Below are positions 8,839-16,254 of a stretch of 64,000 bases of DNA, piece by piece. Made by a program: the position numbers and the translations under genes. Numbering within the stretch: the stretch's first letter is position 1; the number at the start of each line of letters is the position of its first letter. The stretch is taken from the NCBI RefSeq assembly GCF_009363655.1, contig NZ_CP045393.1, forward strand, positions 682,001 to 746,000, given 5' to 3'. A model generated the notes under the pieces. That model did no database searches. It worked only from the letters and a program-made list of their open reading frames with translations, and was not told the origin of the DNA. Source of the DNA: Roseovarius sp. THAF27 (GTDB lineage: Bacteria > Pseudomonadota > Alphaproteobacteria > Rhodobacterales > Rhodobacteraceae).

Positions 8839-9596
8839 TAGTGCAGACCGTTGCCCTTCTCGCGCAGAGCTTTCAGCGCACCAATCGGATCGTCCATATT
8901 GGCCCATTCACTGCCTTTGATCTCACGCATCTGGTCGATAGCGTCTTTAAGATCGTCGGGGGCGAGCACGGTGAAATTATCCACACGAAACTTTTTCAGA
9001 ATCCAATTGCCATCTTGATCACGAAGCCATCGGCCTGTGCCGAAAATACGCACAGGCTCGTACATATGCTTGGCAAGACGGCGAGCAGTATCGCGATTGG
9101 TGTCGATGCCGGTATACTTAATCTCACCGTTCTGTAGCTGAAGGTGTACGGTCTGATCCGCGCCGCTGACGCTGATCAGTATTCCATCGAGCGTGCCTTC
9201 CTGATTGAACGGCCCATACGTTGTGGGTTTGGGGCGGTTCACGCCTGGAAAGGCAATGATTTCGGCGCTGTCGTCATCATCTTCATAGACGAAGCCAGTG
9301 GCGTTGTCTTCTGCAAGTAAGCGGTCGATCTCTGTCTTTGCTCTTGTTGCCTCCGGGCTCCCATCACCCCTCTTAACCTGGGCGATATGAGCCGCAACCT
9401 TCGGCACGTCCTCATGGTCGATTTTCGTTACAAGTTGCGTGCTGCCGGGCTTCAGCGTATCGAAGTGAACGGCAGTATCATGACCTAGCATAGCGGCAAG
9501 GTTTTGCATGTACTGAGCCAACCGAGCCATCGGAATGGTCTCGGGCGTGTAGGCTTTGATATACAGCGTGTAGTTCTTGCTCATGGTCTCACTCAT
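8838..9596 (-). CDS. Hypothetical partner of the PIN nuclease
   Basis: About 252 residues if started at 9596; 248 if at the ATG at 9584, which begins MSKNYTLYIKAYTPETIPM. Neither has a strong ribosome site. I do not recognise the family. The first 60 residues look like an alpha/beta unit (LYIKAYTPETIPMARLAQYM), an acidic linker follows (YEDDDDSAEI), and the rest is strand-rich. One-base overlap with the PIN gene suggests an antitoxin-like or accessory role, but it is much larger than VapB antitoxins and shows no obvious DNA-binding motif. Confidence 0.6.
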   Translation of the reverse strand: MSETMSKNYTLYIKAYTPETIPMARLAQYMQNLAAMLGHDTAVHFDTLKPGSTQLVTKIDHEDVPKVAAHIAQVKRGDGSPEATRAKTEIDRLLAEDNATGFVYEDDDDSAEIIAFPGVNRPKPTTYGPFNQEGTLDGILISVSGADQTVHLQLQNGEIKYTGIDTNRDTARRLAKHMYEPVRIFGTGRWLRDQDGNWILKKFRVDNFTVLAPDDLKDAIDQMREIKGSEWANMDDPIGALKALREKGNGLH

Positions 9597-9789
9597 CGCG
9601 GCCGCTGGGGTTGGACCGCAGTCTTCATCGTAGCATCTAGAGTTGGCGAATGACAATAAAATCCAATGAAGACATGGATTTAGGAAAGGTTGTTGAAATT
9701 CAGAATCTTAGCGGGCCCCATGTGCATAGGAGTGCTTCGCTAGGACGGCGCTCCCCCGTTTAGCCTAAGCGTGATTTGGAGGAAAGTTG

Positions 9790-9993
9790 ATGGAACGGCG
9801 ATTGCACCCTGACAGCCATGAGCTACACGACTGGCCCATATACGGTCCCAAGGACCCGGAGATCGCCAATCTGGTTGACGCGCTCGCATACGACCATGGC
9901 CTGCGCGTTGGAGAGATCGAGGAAGTTATTTTGCGAGCGCTACGAGATCGTGTGTCAGCTGAAGAAGCGCGAAGTGGACACAGCTCTACCTGA
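9790..9993 (+). CDS. Orphan VapB/PSK-type antitoxin-like protein
   Basis: 67 residues from the ATG at 9790; GGAGGA at 9778-9783 fixes the start, three bases after an in-frame TTG. The segment DPEIANLVDALAYDHGLRV, then EIEEVILRALRDRV, matches the pattern of Rv0623/VapB-type antitoxins: a short strand followed by two helices ending in ALRxRV. Usually a VapC gene follows immediately; here only a gene-free stretch and an integrase remnant follow, so the toxin has been lost or never present. Could instead be a small DNA-binding regulator. Confidence 0.55.
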   Translation: MERRLHPDSHELHDWPIYGPKDPEIANLVDALAYDHGLRVGEIEEVILRALRDRVSAEEARSGHSST

Positions 9994-10131
9994 TGGGCTT
10001 TCGCGCTTCCGGGTGTGGTGCAAAATGTGGTATGTGTTATTTGTTATAAATATTTATGTAGTGTTATCATATTGATAAATGAAATGTATCGCACCCTTCG
10101 TCTCCGCCATCACACATAATAATATCCTTTT

Positions 10132-10311
10132 TCACCAGGGGTTTGGCGGTGTTATTGGCGAACCTGTTGCGTAGGTTCGCCAATGTTTTGTTCGCCGGGC
10201 GTTCCACTTCAGACGCGTCATGGCTTCGTCAGCCATTTCAGGGCGATTTACCTCCTTTGTGTAGGGGGTTAGCTCGGCGAGCGTCGTGTGGCCGGTGACG
10301 GTCATGATTTC
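10132..10311 (-). pseudogene. C-terminal remnant of a tyrosine integrase
   Basis: 59 in-frame codons without a start, preceded by an in-frame TGA at 10312-10314. The text EIMTVTGHTTLAELTPYTKE is the end of a phage-type tyrosine recombinase: the conserved GH, then the catalytic Tyr (Tyr17 of the fragment) of the Y box. The VNRPEMADEA tail is also typical. The catalytic core upstream is missing; the DNA before the stop does not read as integrase in any frame. It lies directly beside the AdhI gene and probably marks the worn edge of the genomic island. Confidence 0.7.
10154..10184. repeat. Perfect 12-base inverted repeat in the integrase remnant
   Basis: ATTGGCGAACCT and AGGTTCGCCAAT separated by seven bases. 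It overlaps the 3' end of the integrase remnant. It could be an old recombination arm or core site, or a hairpin in the transcript. No T tract follows. Confidence 0.5.
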
Positions 10312-10355
10312 TCACGGCGGACAGCGAATGAACCAACGACGTCCCACCGAGCGTG

Positions 10356-11519
10356 TCATTCGGGGACGAGCACGCCGGGCAGAGAGTTGACCGTCATTGT
10401 CGCGTCGGGGTCGAAATGGATGACCGACCGGATCGATTCACCGGCTTTCAGAAGGTCGAACGCCGTATTTATCTGGTTGTGGGTCATGTGATGCGTGATG
10501 TAGGGATCGACGCTGAAATCGCCGCGCAGCCATTCGTCCACCATGCCCGGCAATTCGCTGCGGCCCTTGACGCCGCCGAACGCCGTGCCGCGCCAGACCC
10601 GGCCCGTGACCAGCTGGAACGGACGGGTCGAAATCTCATGCCCCGCTCCGGCCACGCCGATCACGGTGCATTCGCCCCAGCCCTTGTGGCACGACTCGAG
10701 CGCGGCGCGCATCAGGCCGACATGGCCGACCGCCTCGAACGTGTAGTCGAGCCCGCCATCGGTCATCTCGACCAGAACCTCCTGGATCGGAGCGTCGTAA
10801 TCCTTCGGGTTGATGCACTCGGTCGCGCCGAGCGCCTTTGCCAGCAGGAACTTCGACGGGTTGATGTCGATGCCTATGATCTTCGAGGCGCCCGACATGA
10901 CGGCCCCCTGGATCACGGCCATGCCGACCGCGCCAAGCCCGAAGACAGCAACCGTCGCGCCGGCCTCGACCTTGGCGGTGTTGCGTACCGCGCCCATGCC
11001 CGTGGGAACCGCGCAGCCCATCACCGACGCCTTAGACAGTGGCGCCTCTTTCGAGATCTTCGCCACCGAGATTTCGGGCAGTACGGTGTATTCGCTGAAC
11101 GTGCTGGTGCCCATGTAATGCAGGATCTGCTTGCCCTTGTAGGAAAAGCGCGAGGTACCATCCGGCATCACGCCTGCGCCTTGGGTCTTGCGGATGGTCT
11201 GGCACAGGTTGGTCTTGCCGGACTTGATGTAGGGGCAATTCGGGTCCTCGGGCACATAGAGCGGGATCACGTGGTCACCCGGTTTGACAGAGGTCACGCC
11301 TTTGCCGACCTCCTCGACGACGCCACAGCCTTCATGGCCGAGGACGCAAGGAAAAAGGCCCTCCGGGTCTTCGCCCGACAGCGTGAAGACGTCGGTATGG
11401 CAAAGGCTTGTCGTTACGATCCGGACCAGAACCTCACCCTCCTTCGGGCCTTCGAGGTCGATCTCCTCGATTTCAAGCGGGCGGTTCGGTTCCCATGCGA
11501 TGGCGGCACGTGTCTTCAT
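10356..11519 (-). CDS. adhI: S-(hydroxymethyl)glutathione dehydrogenase, class III ADH, with altered structural-zinc lobe
   Basis: Oxidises S-hydroxymethylglutathione (the formaldehyde adduct) and can act as GSNO reductase; cytoplasmic. 387 residues, medium-chain dehydrogenase. Catalytic-zinc residues are kept: Cys40 in TSLCHTD, His62-Glu in GHEG, and the MGCAVPTG cysteine; the NAD site is GLGAVGMAV. The structural-zinc lobe is unusual. Where the family has four cysteines, this protein reads [17 protein letters not shown], so two of the four are Asp92 and Ile98, leaving Cys95 and Cys106. It lies 24 bases after the DUF1826 gene and is probably the last gene of a unit led by a COG0523 chaperone with a Zur-like site. 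Confidence 0.92.
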   Translation of the reverse strand: MKTRAAIAWEPNRPLEIEEIDLEGPKEGEVLVRIVTTSLCHTDVFTLSGEDPEGLFPCVLGHEGCGVVEEVGKGVTSVKPGDHVIPLYVPEDPNCPYIKSGKTNLCQTIRKTQGAGVMPDGTSRFSYKGKQILHYMGTSTFSEYTVLPEISVAKISKEAPLSKASVMGCAVPTGMGAVRNTAKVEAGATVAVFGLGAVGMAVIQGAVMSGASKIIGIDINPSKFLLAKALGATECINPKDYDAPIQEVLVEMTDGGLDYTFEAVGHVGLMRAALESCHKGWGECTVIGVAGAGHEISTRPFQLVTGRVWRGTAFGGVKGRSELPGMVDEWLRGDFSVDPYITHHMTHNQINTAFDLLKAGESIRSVIHFDPDATMTVNSLPGVLVPE

Positions 11520-11543
11520 GTTTTTGTCTCCCGGAATGGTATT

Positions 11544-12200
11544 TCAGTGAAGGATGTTGCTCTCAGGTTCGTCCGCTGGGTCGTCGATCGGGTCGAGGAC
11601 GAGAACGAGGCGCGTTTCCCCCGTGCCTTCGATCGGGGGCGAGCGATGCAGCAAGCCTGAATCGGGTGTCACGGGCCAGAGCGTGCCACGCATGACGAAG
11701 GGCGAGCCGGTCGGGACGGTGTGGATCGTCTGCGGGTCTGCGTTTCCATCTGCGGTCACGCCGTACTGCGTGCCGGTGCCGCGATACGTGCAGATGAGCC
11801 GCGCGGTGATCCGGTCGACGTGAAAGCGGCGGCAGGCATTGCCGTCGACCACATCGAGGCGCAGGCGCAGCCAGCGGGCGTCCATGACATCCGAGAACAT
11901 GTCGGAGAGCGCCGAAATGTCGTCGATCAGGCGGCGCCGCTCCGGGCCGTCCGGCAGGCGCGCGTTGTCGCAGGCCGCGGTGACCGCATTGTGAACCGCG
12001 GCGGGGCGCAGAATGACCCGTGCCCACGGAAGCCGGGCGGGTTTGAGCCCGTCGATCCAGGTCTGGAACGAGTCGAGCGGCTTGCGGTCCCAAATGACAC
12101 CGCCGACGCCAGCGTCCCGGACCTCCCGCACACCCTGAAGCGACGTGGTGGTGACCACGCCGTGGTTGCCGGCGGGTTCGATAACCTTGTGGACCGTCAT
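11544..12200 (-). CDS. DUF1826 family protein
   Basis: 218 residues, beginning [16 protein letters not shown]. Start at 12200 because its ATG overlaps the TGA of the preceding COG0523 gene (ATGA), a translational coupling sign; the in-frame extension upstream is only a shadow of that gene. The C-terminal part is cupin-like in pattern ([18 protein letters not shown], then a late LLHRSPP segment with histidines), which could bind metal. DUF1826 genes are known companions of COG0523 genes; no biochemical role is established to my knowledge. Likely helps zinc allocation. Confidence 0.75.
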   Translation of the reverse strand: MTVHKVIEPAGNHGVVTTTSLQGVREVRDAGVGGVIWDRKPLDSFQTWIDGLKPARLPWARVILRPAAVHNAVTAACDNARLPDGPERRRLIDDISALSDMFSDVMDARWLRLRLDVVDGNACRRFHVDRITARLICTYRGTGTQYGVTADGNADPQTIHTVPTGSPFVMRGTLWPVTPDSGLLHRSPPIEGTGETRLVLVLDPIDDPADEPESNILH

Positions 12201-13411
12201 GCCGCGGCCCTCCGCCAGGCGGGGAACGGGTCGGGCAGGTCGGGCAGGTGGTCCGGTCCCGGTGCCACGCTTTCGGGCACCAGCGCCGCGTCCAGCCGCG
12301 CCTTCAGCGCCGGCCAGTCGATACCGGCCCCGATGAACACGATCTCCTGCCGGCGGTCGCCCCACGGCTCTTGCCAGTGCGCCCTCAAGTACTCCTGCGC
12401 GGCGGCGTGGTCGGGGTGTCGCTCCTTGGGCACCGTGGCCCACCATTGGCCCAGCGGGGTGACCGATGACAGCGCCCCGGCCAGCGAATATTCCGCCACC
12501 CAGTCGGGCCGGGTGGCGATCCAGAAATGCCCCTTGGCCCGGATCACGCCGGGCAGGTTGCCATTGAGGATTTCAAGGACTTTTTCGGGGTGGAACGGCT
12601 GCCGCGCGCGATAGACGAAGGACGCGACGCCGTATTCCTCGGTTTCGGGCACATGATCGGCAAAGCCGTAGAGTTCCTTGGCCCACATCGGGTGCTCGTG
12701 CGCTTTCTCGAAATCGAATAGCCCGGTGTCGAGGATGGCGTCCGCGGCGACGTCGGAATGATCGGTCTCGATGATCCGGGCGTCGGCGTTCAGGCTGCGG
12801 ATGATCTTGCGCGCCGCATCGGTGCGCTCGGGCCCCGCGTCGGAGACCTTGTTGAGCACCACGACATCGGCAAACTCGATCTGGTCTGTCAACAGGTGAA
12901 CCAGCGTGCGCTCGTCCTCCTCGCCCATGGTCTCGCCCCGGTCGCTGAGGAAATCGTGGCTGGAGTAGTCCTTGAGCAGGTTCACAGCGTCGACCACCGT
13001 GACCATGGTATCGAGGCGCGAGACATCCGACAGGCTGTCGCCGTCCTCGTCGCGGAAATCGAAGGTCGCGGCCACCGGCAGCGGTTCGGAAATGCCGGTC
13101 GATTCGATCAGCAGATAGTCGAAGCGTCCCTCGCCGGCGAGCCTGCGGACCTCGTCCAGCAGGTCGTCGCGGAGGGTGCAGCAGATGCAGCCATTGCTCA
13201 TCTCCACGAGCGTTTCGTCGGTGTGGCTGAGGTTGGCGCCGCCTTCGCGCACGAGGTCGGCGTCGATGTTCACCTCGGACATGTCGTTGACGATCACGGC
13301 AACACGTCGGCCCTCGCGGTTGTTGAGGACGCGGTTCAGGAGCGTCGTCTTCCCGGCGCCGAGAAAGCCGGAAAGCACGGTGACGGGGAGGCGGGAGTCT
13401 GTCTGTGTCAT
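12197..13411 (-). CDS. zigA: COG0523 GTPase zinc metallochaperone (ZigA type), copy 1
   Basis: 404-residue G3E-family GTPase thought to hand zinc to client enzymes under zinc limitation. Walker A is GFLGAGKT (residues 15-22), the metal-binding GCICC motif has Cys75, Cys77 and Cys78, and the base-recognition motif is NKVSD. The C-terminal CobW_C domain is present. Sixteen bases before the start lies a palindrome resembling the Zur box (13427-13445), so it is probably induced when zinc is scarce. It is followed by DUF1826 and AdhI on the same strand. Confidence 0.9.
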   Translation of the reverse strand: MTQTDSRLPVTVLSGFLGAGKTTLLNRVLNNREGRRVAVIVNDMSEVNIDADLVREGGANLSHTDETLVEMSNGCICCTLRDDLLDEVRRLAGEGRFDYLLIESTGISEPLPVAATFDFRDEDGDSLSDVSRLDTMVTVVDAVNLLKDYSSHDFLSDRGETMGEEDERTLVHLLTDQIEFADVVVLNKVSDAGPERTDAARKIIRSLNADARIIETDHSDVAADAILDTGLFDFEKAHEHPMWAKELYGFADHVPETEEYGVASFVYRARQPFHPEKVLEILNGNLPGVIRAKGHFWIATRPDWVAEYSLAGALSSVTPLGQWWATVPKERHPDHAAAQEYLRAHWQEPWGDRRQEIVFIGAGIDWPALKARLDAALVPESVAPGPDHLPDLPDPFPAWRRAAA

Positions 13412-13426
13412 GCGATGCCTTTGCTT

Positions 13427-13445
13427 AATGTTATATCATAACGTT
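13427..13445. promoter_or_regulatory. Putative Zur box before zigA copy 1
   Basis: AATGTTATATCATAACGTT. The dyad GTTAT/ATAAC sits inside a sequence matching the alphaproteobacterial Zur motif (ATGTTATANTATAACAT, from memory) at all but about two positions. It is 16 bases before the start codon of the leftward COG0523 gene, where bound Zur would block transcription or ribosome access. Confidence 0.65.
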
Positions 13446-13885
13446 TAACCTGCCACTTGGCGGTCGCCAACCCCTCCAATTGGCGCAATCGGAAGAAATC
13501 ATGCACATGAGGCGGCGCTGATGCGGCTCCGTCCCGCGCCGCGCGCCACCAATGCGGTTGTCATCAGCGCCCTGTTCGGGAGCGCGACGGGATGCTCCGG
13601 TGCCGCTTTGACGCCGATCACGCCATCGGCGAGATGACCGACCGTCTCAGAGACTTTCCTAAGCCGCGTCGGACCTACGATGTCCACTATGCACCGTGCC
13701 GTCGCCTACACGCCTCTGACAGATCAGGGCGGACCATCGCTTGGTGCCCGGGAAGTTTTGCGGGGCAACCTTTCAGGGCAAGAGGCCTCGCAGCGGCCCC
13801 CCGCCGCCGATGGTACTTCACGCGCGTGTCAGGAGGACGATCTGCAGTTGGCGATGCTCTCGCCAAGAGAACGAATGAGCGCCGG
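13446..13885. other. Gene-free, eroded stretch
   Basis: No intact gene is supported. Short frames on both strands lack ribosome sites and recognisable motifs. It directly precedes the znuC remnant, so it is probably decayed zinc-uptake DNA, but I could not identify any specific gene in it. Confidence 0.5.
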
Positions 13886-14023
13886 ATGAAAGCCCGGCCC
13901 GGTGTCAAACTCGAGGCCGAGGGGGTCGATCACCGTGGTCCGTGCCTCGGTCCCCTCGTCGAGCCCGGTGAGATCGTGACATTCGTCGGCCCGAACGGCT
14001 CGGGAAAGTCGACGCTGATCCTG
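13886..14023 (+). pseudogene. znuC: N-terminal remnant of an ABC ATPase, probably ZnuC
   Basis: About 46 codons read like the start of the zinc importer ATPase ZnuC: a degenerate first strand (VKLEAEGVDHRG) followed by a fully conserved PGEIVTFVGPNGSGKSTLI Walker A. Homology stops abruptly after it; the frame runs on to 14071 without ATPase features, and the rest of the gene is replaced by the convergent small gene at 14040-14294. Position in a zinc cluster supports ZnuC over other ATPases. Confidence 0.55.
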
Positions 14024-14039
14024 CGTTGTGAGCCAAGGC

Positions 14040-14294
14040 TTACAGGATTGCGGCGATGTCGCCCTCGGTGACGTCTGCGATCGGTTTGTGGACCGTCGTG
14101 TGTATCTCTCGCAAACCGAGGTGAACGATTCGGATTTCGGTGGTGAAGCCCTCGCATCCGGGGTCTGTGCAGTAAGCCTCGCGCACGGAAACGAGGCATT
14201 GCATCCCGGCCCCCAGGTGCCACCGGATCATGCTTTTGACACGCTGAACGTGCCAGAAGGTTCGCGACGCGTCACGAAAGGATCTGCTGATCAC
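14040..14294 (-). CDS. Small conserved protein of zinc clusters (84 residues)
   Basis: 84 residues, GTG start at 14294. The recognisable core is LVSVREAYCTDPGCEGF, then a strand, then IHTTVHKPIADVTEGDIAAIL. I recall this VSVRE...C.DPGC...HKP..DVTE pattern from small proteins beside COG0523 genes, but no function is known to me. Two cysteines in YCTDPGC and nearby histidines could bind metal. It lies 28 bases after the RibD remnant and probably belongs to the leftward hisI2 transcript. Confidence 0.6.
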   Translation of the reverse strand: MISRSFRDASRTFWHVQRVKSMIRWHLGAGMQCLVSVREAYCTDPGCEGFTTEIRIVHLGLREIHTTVHKPIADVTEGDIAAIL

Positions 14295-14322
14295 CTTTGC
14301 CCACCTTGCCTCCCACGACTCA

Positions 14323-14445
14323 TCAATTCCTTCCGGTCGCGGCCTCTCCGACAGAGTGGCCGTCTTTGGCGATCACGCATCCCACGGGCGGGTTGGGCCA
14401 GACATGACCCCGCATCTGTTCAGCCAGGTGCAAGGCGCGCCGCAT
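14323..14445 (-). pseudogene. ribD: N-terminal remnant of RibD-type pyrimidine deaminase
   Basis: 41 codons. MRRALHLAEQ, then WPNPPVGCVIAKDG, then SVGE is the start of the riboflavin deaminase RibD. It ends in a stop just before the zinc-binding HAE motif would appear, so it cannot be an active deaminase. It begins about 10 bases after the hisI2 stop. RibD is a zinc enzyme, so the remnant may be a lost member of a set of Zur-regulated duplicate genes. Confidence 0.7.
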
Positions 14446-14455
14446 CAAATGCAGG

Positions 14456-14929
14456 TCAGAGCTGGGTCGGATTTGGAGCATCGCCGTACACCTCGTCAGG
14501 ATCGAACGTCTTTGCGTCTTCCAGATATTTCAGGGACTGACCGGCTTCCTGACCTACTGGCACCGCTCGATAAAAACAGGATCGGTATCCAACGTGGCAA
14601 GATGCGCCCGACCCCGAGACTTCGACCCGCAACCAGATCGCGTCCTGATCATCGTCGATCCGTGCTTCGACGACGTTCTGCACAAGACCGGACGTCGCGC
14701 CCTTGTGCCAGAGAACCTGCCGGGCGCGGCTGAAATAGTGGGCTTCGCCCGACTCGAGCGTCCGGCGCAGCGCCTCGGCGTTCATCCACCCGAGCATGAG
14801 CACCTCTCCGGACCTTGCATCGGACGTGATGCAGGGCATCAGGCCATCCGATCCGAATTTCGGCGCCAATTCATATCCCTCTTCGATCTGCTCGACGGTT
14901 TCACGTGACCCGAACTTCACTTTGTTCAT
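14456..14929 (-). CDS. hisI2: Phosphoribosyl-AMP cyclohydrolase paralogue HisI2
   Basis: 157 residues; histidine biosynthesis step 3, opening of the phosphoribosyl-AMP ring. Typical motifs: WHKGATSGLVQ, the acidic IDDDQD, and SCHVGYRSCFYR. Classical HisI binds catalytic zinc with three cysteines; the first lies in a DCDxD motif. Here that position is Asp93, while Cys111 and Cys118 remain, so the zinc site is altered. HisI2-type paralogues are known members of Zur regulons, thought to replace zinc-dependent HisI. A Zur-like box lies 17 bases before its start, shared with the divergent COG0523 gene. Confidence 0.85.
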   Translation of the reverse strand: MNKVKFGSRETVEQIEEGYELAPKFGSDGLMPCITSDARSGEVLMLGWMNAEALRRTLESGEAHYFSRARQVLWHKGATSGLVQNVVEARIDDDQDAIWLRVEVSGSGASCHVGYRSCFYRAVPVGQEAGQSLKYLEDAKTFDPDEVYGDAPNPTQL

Positions 14930-14945
14930 CTCCGCTCCTTGCGAT

Positions 14946-14962
14946 ATGTCAGGTTATAACGT
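14946..14962. promoter_or_regulatory. Putative Zur box between hisI2 and zigA copy 2
   Basis: ATGTCAGGTTATAACGT. The right half matches the Zur motif well (TATAACGT), the left half is degenerate. Position supports it: 17 bases before hisI2, the same distance as the box before zigA copy 1, and 43 bases before the divergent COG0523 gene. Confidence 0.5.
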
Positions 14963-15004
14963 ACCGTTCGTTGCGCGGCAGGCCAGAATTGTAAAGAGGC
15001 ACGC

Positions 15005-16144
15005 ATGGCGACCGAAACCTCTGACGACCGGATACCCGTGACCTTGCTCACGGGCTTCCTTGGATCAGGAAAGACAACTCTGCTGAATAACCTCATCCGT
15101 GACCCCGACGCCGGTAGGATCGCTGTGGTCATGAACGAGTTCGGCGATGTCGGGCTGGACCACGATCTGATCGAAGAAGCGACCGAAGAAACTGTCCTGA
15201 TGCAATCGGGCTGCATTTGTTGCTCTATCCGCAGCGACCTTGTCGAGACCATGCGGGCGCTCTTGGACAGAAGGAAAGGGGGCGACCTCGCGTTCGACCG
15301 AGTGGTCATCGAAACGACAGGCATCGCCGATCCGGGGCCTATCCTTCATACCCTGGTCGTAGACCAGCAGATCGCTCCGTCCTTCCGAATGGATGGAGTG
15401 GTGACTCTTGCCGATGCTGCCGTAGGGCCTCGCACGCTCGATGCCCAGTTCGAGGCGGTGCACCAGATCGCGACGGCCGACCTGGTTGTCGTGACCAAGA
15501 CCGATCTTGTCACGCCGGACGAGGTTGAGCGGTTCGAAGCTCGTATCGAGGGCCTCAACGCCACGGCCCGCCGCATACACGCCGAGCATGGACGGGTCCC
15601 GCCGGGCGCGCTGTTCGGCCTGTCGGCCCTGCGTCCGAGCGTGACATCGGGCGATATCTCGGATTGGCTCGGCACCGAGCCGTCAAAGCCGGACCCGCTT
15701 GCGGGGCTTTCGGGCTTTGCCCGGCAAAGCAGCAAGCCGGCCTCACTCCCGTTTGGACAGGCCGGACATCACGCGCATCATGATCATCGGATCTCATCAG
15801 CGGCGATTGAAGTCGAAGACCCAATCCCGGCCGGCATCTTTGATTTCTGGCTCGACACCCTGATCGCGATAAAGGGGCCGGATATCCTGCGGATCAAGGG
15901 GATCCTGCATGTGGAAGGCCTGGAGCTGCCCTTCGTGTTCCACGGCGTGCAGCACATCTTTGACACGCCGGTACATGTCCGATCCTGGTCCGGGACCGAC
16001 ACGACCAGCCGGGTCGTGGTCATCGCGCGGGACACGGATGCAAAGGGCCTGCAAAAAAGCCTCGAAATCCTGCGTACGCGCCCGAAGGAGGATGGGTCGG
16101 ATGCGGATGGCATGATGGTGCATACGACAGGGATGTCATTCTGA
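15005..16144 (+). CDS. COG0523 GTPase zinc metallochaperone (ZigA/CobW family), copy 2
   Basis: 379 residues. Walker A GFLGSGKT, GCICC with Cys70, Cys72, Cys73, and a TKTD base-recognition motif. Unlike copy 1 it has a histidine-rich metal loop (GHHAHHDHR, near residue 260) before the CobW_C domain, which could store or sense zinc. The two copies are clearly different subtypes. Divergent from hisI2 over a Zur-like site and followed by the iota carbonic anhydrase gene 110 bases downstream. Confidence 0.88.
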   Translation: MATETSDDRIPVTLLTGFLGSGKTTLLNNLIRDPDAGRIAVVMNEFGDVGLDHDLIEEATEETVLMQSGCICCSIRSDLVETMRALLDRRKGGDLAFDRVVIETTGIADPGPILHTLVVDQQIAPSFRMDGVVTLADAAVGPRTLDAQFEAVHQIATADLVVVTKTDLVTPDEVERFEARIEGLNATARRIHAEHGRVPPGALFGLSALRPSVTSGDISDWLGTEPSKPDPLAGLSGFARQSSKPASLPFGQAGHHAHHDHRISSAAIEVEDPIPAGIFDFWLDTLIAIKGPDILRIKGILHVEGLELPFVFHGVQHIFDTPVHVRSWSGTDTTSRVVVIARDTDAKGLQKSLEILRTRPKEDGSDADGMMVHTTGMSF

Positions 16145-16254
16145 AAGATGATGCGGCTGCAAAATTCGTCTACCCTTGAAGGAGGGCCGTGCACTCCGCG
16201 TGAGACGGGCCATGCGTCTGGCGTCGAGCGCCTTGCTCCCATCGGGAGAGTATA

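Larger units (their letters stand above)
2184..10311. mobile_element. Probable genomic island / defence island (boundaries approximate)
   Basis: This stretch separates a transport operon from a metabolic island. It holds an IS110 transposase, antitoxin-like genes, a type ISP-like restriction-modification enzyme, a PIN-domain pair and a decayed integrase C-terminus at its right edge. Such a mix is typical of integrated defence islands. I could not find direct repeats or a tRNA that would define attachment sites, so both ends are approximate; the coordinates run from the transposase stop to the integrase remnant. Confidence 0.5.

Noticed and set aside
10353..11660. Rightward open frame of 435 codons opposite adhI
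   Set aside because: adhI is a clear full-length match; the opposite frame has no recognisable feature.
13592..14071. A 159-codon rightward gene ending in an ATPase Walker A
   Set aside because: Only the last third resembles a protein family; the rest is unrecognisable and the ATPase is cut after Walker A, so I record a znuC remnant instead.
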